Assembly (NCBI GenBank): GCA_035534535.1
Contig: DATLRS010000007.1
Location: 1-64,000, forward strand
Length of the DNA: 64,000 bases
Direction of reading: 5' to 3'
DNA from: DATARH01 sp035534535
GTDB taxonomy: Bacteria; Pseudomonadota; Alphaproteobacteria; ATCC43930; CGMCC-115725
A model generated the notes under the pieces. That model was not told the origin of the DNA. It did not search any database and saw only the letters and a list, made by a program, of their open reading frames with translations. The position numbers and the translations under genes were made by a program. Positions 45,506-53,789 of this stretch are shown piece after piece. The stretch's first letter is position 1. Each line of letters opens with the position of its first letter.

Positions 45506-46570
45506 TCAAGCCGGGAACGACAGGAAGCATTTGTCGGAGGCGAGGATGTAGGTTTCCATGTAGTCCTGGATCACCGGCTTGCGATCGAGCGCCTCCATCG
45601 CGCCAATCAGCGCCATCCAGTTCAGCATCTCGTGCTGCCCCGAATACTCCATGTCGGCTAAGGTGCGCTTGCGCCAGGTGCCGTAATCGGCGCGGCTGAC
45701 GGCGTCGAACAGGATGCGGTCGCCCTCGTGATCGGGCCACAGATAGCCGTTTTTTGGCGACAGGAAGCAGTGCGACCACGACGACGAGGCGATCAGCGCC
45801 ACCCGGTAGGGCGAGGCGGCCAGCACCTCGGCGACCGCGGCGCCGACATCCATGCAGCGCCACGGCTGCGGCGACGGCGGATCGCCGGCCTCGCCCTCGG
45901 GGGGCGGCGGCGCGAACAGATGGCCGAGCCCGCCATGCGCCTGGATCAGGTTGCGGCCATAGCAGTTGATTGCGAACGGGAGCACCGGATAGGGGAAGCC
46001 CTTCCGGTCCCAGTCGAGATAGAGGAAGGTGTTGGTAAAGGCGTGCGCCATCGGGTGGTGCAGCGGCTGATAGGCATAGGCCAGGTCGATGCCGCGCTCG
46101 ATCAGCCCGGTCGCCAGCAGCTTCGCCGCCTCGCGCTGCCCCTTCAGCTGCAGCGTCCAGTCGCCCGGCTCGCGCCAGCGGTTGGGTTTGCCGCCGTTCC
46201 CGTTATGCCACGGTTGCAATGCGATCTCGGGATCGTAGCCGAGGACGCAGAACGGCGGGACAATGTCCTCCTTGAAGTTCTCGTACTGGTCGTCGCCCCA
46301 CACCAGCACGAAATCCGGGTTGAAATCGTCGAGGATCTTGCGGATCGCGCGGAAATCGTTGCCGAAGCGCTCGCCGCAGCGATTGGCGGCGGAGAGGCCG
46401 TCGTCGTTGCCCAGTTCCTCCATCAACTCCTTCGGCCAGTTGCGCGAATCTTTGTACTTCGGATCGACATTGGGCGCCTCCAGCACCCGCTTGAAGACAC
46501 CGGTCAGCCCGTCGTTGGGCAGGCACAAGGTCGGCCAGTGGGTAACGCCGAGCCCGAGAATTTCCGCCAT
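45506..46570 (-). CDS. class III extradiol dioxygenase-like protein (LigB fold)
   Basis: A 354-residue LigB/MhpB-type protein. The first iron ligand region is LGLGVTHWPTL. The second region reads LVWGDDQYENFKEDIVPPFC, where the family has Asp-His before Tyr; here the His position is Gln. AYQPLHHPMAHAF and ASSSWSHCFLSP retain the catalytic histidines. The reaction may be extradiol cleavage or a related hydrolytic/lyase step. The ATG at 46570 has AAGGAGA upstream. It follows the monooxygenase by 13 bases, so the two probably act in sequence. Confidence 0.85.
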   Translation of the reverse strand: MAEILGLGVTHWPTLCLPNDGLTGVFKRVLEAPNVDPKYKDSRNWPKELMEELGNDDGLSAANRCGERFGNDFRAIRKILDDFNPDFVLVWGDDQYENFKEDIVPPFCVLGYDPEIALQPWHNGNGGKPNRWREPGDWTLQLKGQREAAKLLATGLIERGIDLAYAYQPLHHPMAHAFTNTFLYLDWDRKGFPYPVLPFAINCYGRNLIQAHGGLGHLFAPPPPEGEAGDPPSPQPWRCMDVGAAVAEVLAASPYRVALIASSSWSHCFLSPKNGYLWPDHEGDRILFDAVSRADYGTWRKRTLADMEYSGQHEMLNWMALIGAMEALDRKPVIQDYMETYILASDKCFLSFPA

Positions 46571-46583
46571 TTCCGTCTCTCCT

Positions 46584-47807
46584 TCAGTATTGCCCCTTCG
46601 GCTCGAGGCCGAATTCGTGCTGGCCGTACATCGTGCCGACCGCGTCCCAGTTGAGGCTGACATGCCGCGCCACCGCGTTGACGTCGCGCCAGGCGCGCTG
46701 CACCGGGTTCGACAGCATCAAACCATAGCCGCCGGTCGAGGCGTTGAGAGCCTCGACCGCCTGCACCGCGAGCTTTGTCACATAGGCCTGGTTGCGGCGG
46801 CAGCGGATGCGGTCGGCGACCGTAATCGGCTCGCCGGCATAAAGCTTTTGCGTCATGTTGCGCATGTCGGTCAGCAGGATCAATTCGGCGCTTTCGACGC
46901 ACGCGGCCGCCTCGGCATAGCGCAGCTGGATCGTCGCGAATTGCGCCATCGGCAGCTGCCCGCCGGCCAGCGCGCCGCGGGTCTGGCGCCCGGCCGTCAT
47001 CTCGAGATAGGCATCGAGCGCGCCGCGCGCCGCACCCACCGCGGTCGAGGCCAGCATCGAGGCGCCGTGGATCAACAGCGGCATCTTGTAGAGCGGGTTC
47101 TGGTGGTACTTCGCCCCCGGCGTCGTGCCGGCCCGCGCGTCGGAAAACAAGAGGATGCGGCGCGCCGGCACAAATACGTCCTCGACTGCGATGTCCTTGC
47201 TGCCGGTGCCGCACAAGCCGTTGACGTACCAGTTGTCGATGATCTGGCAATCGCCGATCGGCAGCAGGAAGAAGGCGCCCTCATTCGCGTTCGCTGGGGA
47301 GGGCTGGCCGTCGGGCCGCGTGATGAAGGCGCCGAGATAGGCCCAGCTGGCATGATCGCAACCGCTGGCAAACGACCAATGCCCGCTAAGCCGATAGCCG
47401 CCATCGACCGGCACCGCCTTGCCGGTCGGGGCAAAGCAGGCGCAGCTGAACGGGTCCTCGTCGCTCGACCAGATCTCGCGCTGCGTCTCGATCGGGAAAT
47501 GGCTCATCGAGCGGCCGTTCGACACCGCGCCATTGACCGCCCAGCCGGTCGAGGCGCAGGCCGCCGAGATCGTCAGCGCGATCCTCAGCGCGGTCTCGCC
47601 GTCGTATTCGAAGCCGCCGAATTCCTGGGGCCGGCAGGTCCGCAACAGTTCGGCCTCGCGGAACTTGTCGATGATGTGCGGCGAAATCTTGCGATTGCGC
47701 TCGGTCTCTTCGGCCAGCGCGCGGATCTCGGGGACCATGGCGCGCGCCCGGGCGATCAGCTCGTCCGGGCTCGGGGCGGCGAGGCGGTGGATCGCGGCGG
47801 TGGTCAT
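46584..47807 (-). CDS. group D flavin-dependent monooxygenase (acyl-CoA dehydrogenase fold)
   Basis: A 407-residue protein: ISPHIIDKFREAELLRTCRP, ISAACASTGWAVNGAVSN and GGYRLSGHWSFASGCDHASW belong to the HsaA/HpaB-C2 type of two-component hydroxylases that share the acyl-CoA dehydrogenase fold. YVNGLCGTGSKDIAVEDVFVP replaces the dehydrogenase catalytic base region. It would hydroxylate an aromatic ring with FMNH2 or FADH2 from an unlinked reductase. It is the first gene of the catabolic run. Confidence 0.9.
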   Translation of the reverse strand: MTTAAIHRLAAPSPDELIARARAMVPEIRALAEETERNRKISPHIIDKFREAELLRTCRPQEFGGFEYDGETALRIALTISAACASTGWAVNGAVSNGRSMSHFPIETQREIWSSDEDPFSCACFAPTGKAVPVDGGYRLSGHWSFASGCDHASWAYLGAFITRPDGQPSPANANEGAFFLLPIGDCQIIDNWYVNGLCGTGSKDIAVEDVFVPARRILLFSDARAGTTPGAKYHQNPLYKMPLLIHGASMLASTAVGAARGALDAYLEMTAGRQTRGALAGGQLPMAQFATIQLRYAEAAACVESAELILLTDMRNMTQKLYAGEPITVADRIRCRRNQAYVTKLAVQAVEALNASTGGYGLMLSNPVQRAWRDVNAVARHVSLNWDAVGTMYGQHEFGLEPKGQY

Positions 47808-47956
47808 TCCGGCTGTTCCCCGATCGGCCGCCGTTTAGCACATTGCGGCTCAAATAATCGTACCGCGCCGGCAGCCGCCGCGGCAATGATCTTGGCCCCG
47901 GGATCTTGGCCCGGCTTAGCGCGAGTTTCACTCACGTTGAAGCACCTCCTCCTCCG

Positions 47957-48016
47957 TCATGGCCGGGCTTGTCCCGGCCATCCAGGTGGATCCCCGGGAC
48001 AAGCCCGGGGATGACG
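47957..48016. repeat. REP doublet between selB and the catabolic cluster
   Basis: Two hairpins in tandem: GGCCGGG-CTTGT-CCCGGCC (47962-47980) and CCCCGGG-ACAAG-CCCGGGG (47993-48011). They are flanked by GTCAT and ATGAC arms. The loops are complementary to each other (CTTGT/ACAAG), so the two can also pair as one large hairpin. It follows the catabolic-cluster start and the selB stop in a 247-base gap that holds no gene. Confidence 0.9.
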
Positions 48017-48054
48017 AAAATTGAGAGGACGATCAATTTGATCGGAATCTGGGA

Positions 48055-49971
48055 TCAGCCGAACAGGCCGGCGGGTTCGCGCAGCACGATGCGCGCGTCG
48101 CCGACCCGCCGGGTCAGCCCGATCCGATCGAGATATTCGAGCACCTCGATCGTCAGGTTGCGGCCGATCCCGGAGCGGTCCTTGAACAGGGCGGCGGTGA
48201 AGGCATGCTCGGGCTGCTCCGCGGCGAGATCGGCGGCGAGATCGGCGAGACGGGCGATCGTTGCGGGCAGGAAGACGCGGTTGGCCGCGACCGGTACGAC
48301 CCGGCCAAAGCGCTCGACGCGCCTCAGAAAGCGGGCGAACGGCTCGGGCTCGATCCCCAGCGCCGCCGCCAGTTCGCGCACCCGCGGCGGCCGCAGATCG
48401 TCGGCCGCGAGCAGCGGCTGCGCCCGCTCCCACAACCGCTCGTCCTCGCGGCTGAGGCGCGGGCGATGCTCGGGCAGCCGCAGCACCGTGCCGTCGCGCA
48501 CTACCCGGCCGGCCGCAACCAATGCGGCGAGGGCGGCGTCGAGCACCGCCGCCGGCGCCTGGCCGCGCAGCCGGGCAAACAAGGCGGCGCGCGCCGGGCC
48601 CAGCAGGTCGGGCTGAGCGCGGTGCCACTCGGCCAGCATCGCCGCCATCGCGTCGCCGAGCGCCGTCAGCCGTTCGGTGCTGGCCGCGACCCCGCCGAAG
48701 CGCGCGACGCCGGCCGCCTCGGCCAGCTCCTCGATCTCGCCCAATGACAGGTTGCGCGCCTGCGCGAACGCGGCCAGCTCGACAATGCCGGACGCTGCGA
48801 TCAGCCGCTCCAGCGCGTCGCCGGCATCCGGCTCGGCGAGCGCGGCGAGCGCGGCGAGCCGCTCGGGGCGGGCGCGGCCGCGTCGCGGCGGCCCCGGGTC
48901 GAGCACATGCCCGCCGGCGAGCGTGTGGCGCGCGGCATGGTCGCGGATCACGACCCGGTCGCCCCACAAGGCCGCGATCGTCTGCGCGAGATCGACCTGC
49001 GCGAAACCGGACCGGCCGGGCTCGATCAGCCGCGCCCCGAGCAGCGCCAGGCGGGCGACCGCGTCCTCGGTGCCGAGATGCAGATGCACCGGCAGCCCGT
49101 CGCGCAACGGCGCCGGCGCGGCGCGCGACACGGTGATCGCGAGGTCGATGCGGCTGACCGGTTTGTGCAAGCCCGGGTCCACGACCCAGTCGCCGCGGCG
49201 CGGCTCGCCGCTCTCGGGAAAGCTGCCGGCGAGATTGAGGGCGACGCGGTCGCCGGCGCGGGCCGCTTCGACCGGCCGGTTGTGGGCGTGGATGCCGCGC
49301 ACCCGCACCTCGCTCCCGCGCGGGCTGAGCAGCAGCCGGTCGCCGATTGTGACCGCCCCGGCGGCGGCGGTGCCGGTCACCACCAGCCCGAAGCCGGGCA
49401 GCGAAAAGACGCGGTCGATCGGCAGGCGAAACCGGCCGCTCGCCGGCCGCGCCGCCCGCGATGCGGCGGCGGCCTGGGCGCTGTCGCGCAAATGCCCGGC
49501 GAGCGCGGCGATGCCCTCGCCGGTGACGCTCGACACGGAATAGATCGGGCTCCGCGCATACCCCGCCGCGGCGAGCAGCTCGACCACTTCGCTTGCGACC
49601 GCGGCGCCGCGCTCCGGCGGCACCCGGTCGATCTTGGTCACCACCCCGGTCACCTCGGCGACGCCGATCAGTTCGAGGATGTCGAGATGCTCGTGGGTCT
49701 GCGGCCGCGGCCCGTCATCGGCGGCGACGATCAGCAGCACCCGGTCGATCGACAGGATGCCGGCCAGCATGTTCGGCAGAAACCGCTCGTGGCCGGGCAC
49801 ATCGACGAAGCCGAGTTCGGTGCCGTCCGGCAACGTGGTGTAGGCAAAGCCGAGATCGATCGTCAGGCCGCGGCGCTTTTCTTCCGGCAGGCGGTCGGCG
49901 TCGACCCCGGTCAGCGCGCGCACCAGCGCGGTCTTGCCGTGGTCGATATGGCCGGCGGTCGCCAGGATCAT
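48055..49971 (-). CDS. selB: selenocysteine-specific elongation factor
   Basis: A 638-residue SelB. The GTPase G1 loop GHIDHGKT (7-14), DVPGHE (about 57-62) and TKID are followed by the SelB-specific domains II/III and, from about 400, the winged-helix repeats that bind the SECIS hairpin (VGDARIVLREPAGLF at the end). It delivers Sec-tRNA to UGA codons. Its ATG (49971) overlaps the selA stop as ATGA. No selC gene or selenoprotein gene was recognised in the window. Confidence 0.95.
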   Translation of the reverse strand: MILATAGHIDHGKTALVRALTGVDADRLPEEKRRGLTIDLGFAYTTLPDGTELGFVDVPGHERFLPNMLAGILSIDRVLLIVAADDGPRPQTHEHLDILELIGVAEVTGVVTKIDRVPPERGAAVASEVVELLAAAGYARSPIYSVSSVTGEGIAALAGHLRDSAQAAAASRAARPASGRFRLPIDRVFSLPGFGLVVTGTAAAGAVTIGDRLLLSPRGSEVRVRGIHAHNRPVEAARAGDRVALNLAGSFPESGEPRRGDWVVDPGLHKPVSRIDLAITVSRAAPAPLRDGLPVHLHLGTEDAVARLALLGARLIEPGRSGFAQVDLAQTIAALWGDRVVIRDHAARHTLAGGHVLDPGPPRRGRARPERLAALAALAEPDAGDALERLIAASGIVELAAFAQARNLSLGEIEELAEAAGVARFGGVAASTERLTALGDAMAAMLAEWHRAQPDLLGPARAALFARLRGQAPAAVLDAALAALVAAGRVVRDGTVLRLPEHRPRLSREDERLWERAQPLLAADDLRPPRVRELAAALGIEPEPFARFLRRVERFGRVVPVAANRVFLPATIARLADLAADLAAEQPEHAFTAALFKDRSGIGRNLTIEVLEYLDRIGLTRRVGDARIVLREPAGLFG

Positions 49972-51362
49972 GCGCCGATCCCCGCGAGCTGGCCGAGCTG
50001 GGCGAGGAATTCCGCCTCGTCCTCGAGGCAGCGCAGATCGAGGATCAGGCGGCCGCCCTCGATATGGCCGATCACCGGCACCGGCAGGGCGCGCAGCCGC
50101 ATGGCCAGCGCCTCGACGGCGCGTCCCGAGGCGGCTAGCGGCGTCAGCGCCAGCCCGGCGCTCGGCAACAGCGAGACCGGCAGCGCTCCGCTGCCGATCT
50201 GGCTTTTGGTCTCAACCAGCGCGACGCCGGCGATGCCGTCGAGCGCCTCTGCCAATGCCGGCATCAGCCGCTCTGCCAGCGCCGCGATCTCGGGGCAGGG
50301 CCGCGCCAGGAGCCGCAGGGTCGGCAGAAGCGCGGCGAGCCGATCGGGGTCGGCGTAGAGGCGGAGCACCGCTTCCAATGCCGCGAGGCGGATCTTGTCG
50401 AGGCGCAAGGCGCGCTTCAGCGGGTTTCGGGCGAGCGCGGCAACCAGATCGGCACGTCCGACAACGAGACCGGCCTGCGGCCCGCCAAGCAGTTTGTCGC
50501 CGCTGAAGGTCACCAGATCGGCGCCGGCCTTGAGCGATTGCGTGACGGTCGGCTCGTGCGGCAGGCCCCAGCGGTCGAGATCGACCAGCGTGCCGCTGCC
50601 GAGATCCTCGACAAACGGCAGGCCGTGCTGATGCGCCAGTTCGGCCAGCCGCGACGCCGGCACCGCCGCGGTAAAGCCGCTGATCGCGTAATTGCTGGTA
50701 TGCACCTTGAGGATCAGCGCCGTCTGGGGGCCGATCGCGGCGGCGAAATCCGCCGGATGGGTGCGGTTGGTGGTGCCAACTTCGCGCAATGTCGTCCCGG
50801 CGCGCTGCATGATGTCGGGCAGGCGGAACGAGCCGCCGATCTCGATGAGTTCGCCGCGCGAGACGATCGCCTCGCGGCCGGCCGCCAGCGCGTTCAGCAC
50901 CAGGAGAAGCGCGCCGGCGTTGTTGTTGACCGCGAGCGCCGCCTGGGCGCCGGTCAGCCGCTTGAGCCAGCCCGCGACGTGGTCGTCGCGCTCGCCGCGG
51001 CGGCCGCTGGCGAGGTCGTATTCGAGGGTCGAGGGCGCGCGCATCGCCGCGACCGCTGCCGCGATCGCCGCTTCCGGCAGCGGGGCGCGGCCGAGATTGG
51101 TGTGCAGCACGGTGCCGGTCAGGTTGAAGACGCGGCGCTGCGAGGGCTGCATCAGCCGCGCCAGCGCGGCGCCGGCGGCCGTGACGATGTCATCGGGCGA
51201 TGCCGCCGCGCCGCTCCCGCGCCGCGCCGCGATCGCCTCACGCACCGCATCGACAACGAGGCCGCGGCCGTAGCGCTCGATCAGCGCCGCCGCACCCGGC
51301 AGGCGCAACACCTGCTCGACGGCGGGCAGGGCGGCCCTCTTGTCGCGCGCCCGCTCGCTCAT
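49968..51362 (-). CDS. selA: L-seryl-tRNA(Sec) selenium transferase
   Basis: A 464-residue PLP enzyme: FNLTGTVLHTNLGRAPLPEA, GRRGERDDHV, NNNAGALLLVLNALA, IEIGGSFRLPDIM and the PLP-lysine region LVTFSGDKLLGGPQAG. It converts seryl-tRNA(Sec) to selenocysteyl-tRNA with selenophosphate. The start at 51362 overlaps the selD stop (51359) as ATGA, giving coupled synthesis. The length is normal for bacterial SelA. A longer in-frame extension lies inside selD and is rejected. Confidence 0.95.
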   Translation of the reverse strand: MSERARDKRAALPAVEQVLRLPGAAALIERYGRGLVVDAVREAIAARRGSGAAASPDDIVTAAGAALARLMQPSQRRVFNLTGTVLHTNLGRAPLPEAAIAAAVAAMRAPSTLEYDLASGRRGERDDHVAGWLKRLTGAQAALAVNNNAGALLLVLNALAAGREAIVSRGELIEIGGSFRLPDIMQRAGTTLREVGTTNRTHPADFAAAIGPQTALILKVHTSNYAISGFTAAVPASRLAELAHQHGLPFVEDLGSGTLVDLDRWGLPHEPTVTQSLKAGADLVTFSGDKLLGGPQAGLVVGRADLVAALARNPLKRALRLDKIRLAALEAVLRLYADPDRLAALLPTLRLLARPCPEIAALAERLMPALAEALDGIAGVALVETKSQIGSGALPVSLLPSAGLALTPLAASGRAVEALAMRLRALPVPVIGHIEGGRLILDLRCLEDEAEFLAQLGQLAGIGA

Positions 51363-53611
51363 CGGGCGGCCGTCGCCGGCAGCGGCACCGCCGGCAGGAG
51401 CGCGCAGCCCGGGTCGAGCCGCACCCGCGCTCGCGCGCCGTCCCGGGCGACAACCACCCCGATCGCCGCGGCCTGGTAGCCGAGATGCTGCAGCTCGGCG
51501 AGGCACGGCATGGCGCGCTCCGCGGGCAGCCCGGCGAGCAGCCCGCCGGCGGTCTGCGGGTCTATCAACAGCGCCGCCAGCGCCGGGTCGTGCTCGGCAT
51601 CGCCGGGGGCGAGCGCCGCGAGAGAAGGCAGGTTGCCGCTATGCAACGAACTGGTCAAACCGGCGCCGAGCAGCGGCAGCGCGCCGTCGAGCGCCGGGAT
51701 CGCCACCGGGTCGAGGCGCGCGTCGGCGCCGGAGGCGGTCAGCATCTCCAACAGATGGCCGAGCAGGCCGAACCCGGTCACATCGGTGCAGGCGGTGGCG
51801 CCGTGCCCGACCAGGCAGGCGGAGGCGGCGGCGGCCGGCTGCAGCATCGCCGCGATCGCCGCCCCGACGGTGCGCGCCGAGGCCCGCCCGCGCATCTCGG
51901 CGGCGAGGATCACGCCGGTGCCGAGCGGCTTGGTCAGCAGCAGCCGGTCGCCGGGCCTGAGGCCGCCCTTGCGCAGCAGATGCCCGGGGAGATGCCCGGG
52001 GCGGGGCAGCCCGGTCACCGCGAAGCCGAGCGCCAGTTCGGCGCCCTCGGCGCTGTGCCCGCCGACCAGCACCGCGCCGGCGGCGCCCAGCACCTCGGTG
52101 CCGCCTTGCAGCATGTGCCAGAGATCATGCTCGACGATCGCCGGCCGCGCCGGCGGCAGGGTGGCGATCGCCAGCGCCGTCTCGGGCGTGCCGCCCATCG
52201 CATAGATGTCGCCGAGCGCGTGGGTCGCCGCGATGCGCCCGAAGAGATAGGGGTCGCTGACCATGGCGCGGAAAAAATCGACGGTCTGCAACACCGGCGC
52301 GGCGCCGGCAAACGACACCAGCGCGGCGTCGTCGGGGCTGGTGAGCCCGATCGCCACCGCATTGCTCGACGCCGCGCCCAGCCTTGCCATGGCGCGCATC
52401 AGGACTTCGGCGGGAACCTTGGCGGCGCAGCCGCCGCAGCGCATCGCGTCGGCGCCGTCCGCCTCTGCCTCTGCCATCAGCGGCAGATCGGTATAGCGCC
52501 GCATCCAGCGTCGGTCGATCCAGTTCTTGAGATGCCACAGGCTTCGGCCATACGCCGCAAACGGTCCGCGCGAGGCGACCGCGCGGCCGTCGCCGGTGCC
52601 GATCAAGGCGAGCGCGCGGCGTTGCGGCACGGCGCGCCGCAGGGGCTGGCCGGCCAGCGCGCGGCGCAGGTTGAGCGCCAGCGGCGGGCCGGCGCGGACC
52701 GCGTAGACGCCGGCCTTGTCGCGCCGGTGCGCCGGCATCGTCGCGATGTCGCCGGCGGCAAAGACCGCGCTGTCGGCCGGCGAGCGCAACCTCTCATCGA
52801 TCACCACAAAACCGCCCTCGTCGAGCGGCAAACCAGTCTGCGCAAGCCACGGCGCGCCTTGCGCCCCGGTGACCCACAGCGCCTCGTCGAAGGCGATCGC
52901 GGTACGATCGGCGGCGATCAGCCGGCCCGGCTCGACGCGCACGATCGGGTTGTCGGTGACAACCCGGATGGAGCGCTCGGCGAGGAGCCGCGTGAACAGG
53001 CGCCGTACCCGCGCATTGTGCGACGGCAGTAACCCTTCGCGCGTCACCAGCGTGACCTCGGGCCGGTCGCCGAGCAGGCCGGTGAGGCGATGCTGCGCGG
53101 CGAGCGCCAGTTCGACGCCGCCGGCGCCGCCGCCGACGATCGCCAGCCGCACCCGGCCCTGATCCTGCGCCCGGTCGAGCAGCGCCTCCCAGCGCCGGGC
53201 AAAGCGCGCGATCGGCTTGACCGCAATCGTGTGCTCGGCCGCCCCCGGCACGTCATCGAGACGCGGCGTCGAACCGATATCGAGCGAGACCACATCGTAG
53301 CGGAGCGCCGGATGGGCGCGGCACAAGACGTGCCGTGCCACGCGGTCGAGCCCCACCGCCTCGTCCTCGATCAGCCGGGCATCGGCGAACCGCGCCAGCC
53401 GCCCGAGATCGATATGGCAGTCGGCGAACCGGTAATGCCCGGCGACATAGCCGGGCAGCATGCCGGAATACGGCGTCTCGACATCGCGGGCGATCAAGGT
53501 CAGGCGGACGCCGGCGGCGGGGCGCATGCCAAAGCGCTTCAGCACATCGACATGGGCGTGGCCACCGCCGACAAGGACGAGATCCTGGGCGATCGGGAGG
53601 GACCGTTGCAT
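51359..53611 (-). CDS. selD: selenide water dikinase fused to an NDH-like flavoprotein
   Basis: A 750-residue fusion. Residues 1-370 form a two-dinucleotide-fold pyridine nucleotide-disulfide/NDH-2-like oxidoreductase (LVLVGGGHAHVDVLKRFG at the FAD site, AIVGGGAGGVELALAA at the NAD site, FAAGDIATMP). Residues about 385-745 are SelD with the active-site Cys in MRCGGCAAKVPAEV, where relatives may use Sec, and the glycine-rich GATACTDVTGFGLLGH. It makes selenophosphate from selenide and ATP, and the flavoprotein half may deliver reduced selenium. It heads the selD-selA-selB operon. Confidence 0.93.
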   Translation of the reverse strand: MQRSLPIAQDLVLVGGGHAHVDVLKRFGMRPAAGVRLTLIARDVETPYSGMLPGYVAGHYRFADCHIDLGRLARFADARLIEDEAVGLDRVARHVLCRAHPALRYDVVSLDIGSTPRLDDVPGAAEHTIAVKPIARFARRWEALLDRAQDQGRVRLAIVGGGAGGVELALAAQHRLTGLLGDRPEVTLVTREGLLPSHNARVRRLFTRLLAERSIRVVTDNPIVRVEPGRLIAADRTAIAFDEALWVTGAQGAPWLAQTGLPLDEGGFVVIDERLRSPADSAVFAAGDIATMPAHRRDKAGVYAVRAGPPLALNLRRALAGQPLRRAVPQRRALALIGTGDGRAVASRGPFAAYGRSLWHLKNWIDRRWMRRYTDLPLMAEAEADGADAMRCGGCAAKVPAEVLMRAMARLGAASSNAVAIGLTSPDDAALVSFAGAAPVLQTVDFFRAMVSDPYLFGRIAATHALGDIYAMGGTPETALAIATLPPARPAIVEHDLWHMLQGGTEVLGAAGAVLVGGHSAEGAELALGFAVTGLPRPGHLPGHLLRKGGLRPGDRLLLTKPLGTGVILAAEMRGRASARTVGAAIAAMLQPAAAASACLVGHGATACTDVTGFGLLGHLLEMLTASGADARLDPVAIPALDGALPLLGAGLTSSLHSGNLPSLAALAPGDAEHDPALAALLIDPQTAGGLLAGLPAERAMPCLAELQHLGYQAAAIGVVVARDGARARVRLDPGCALLPAVPLPATAAR

Positions 53612-53789
53612 CGCCCGCTACTATGCCCGAGCGGTCCGGGCGGCGCCATTTCCGATCGGCCGCGATGCGCCCCGGCGACGTGCTGGTGCGCCGGCGCTCC
53701 CGGCGGGGAACGAATTTGCCGGGCGACATGTTGGATATGTGCCGGTCATTGCCTGCCGGGACCTGTTTACAATCGCAGCGGTCGCGCCG

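Noticed and set aside
47808..48054. A possible selC (tRNA-Sec) gene beside selB
   Set aside because: The gap shows a REP doublet but no acceptor stem, TCA anticodon arm or CCA-type end that I can fold.
51359..53611. A selenocysteine (TGA) in the SelD active site
   Set aside because: The frame reads Cys codons through the MRCGGCAAKV region with no in-frame TGA.
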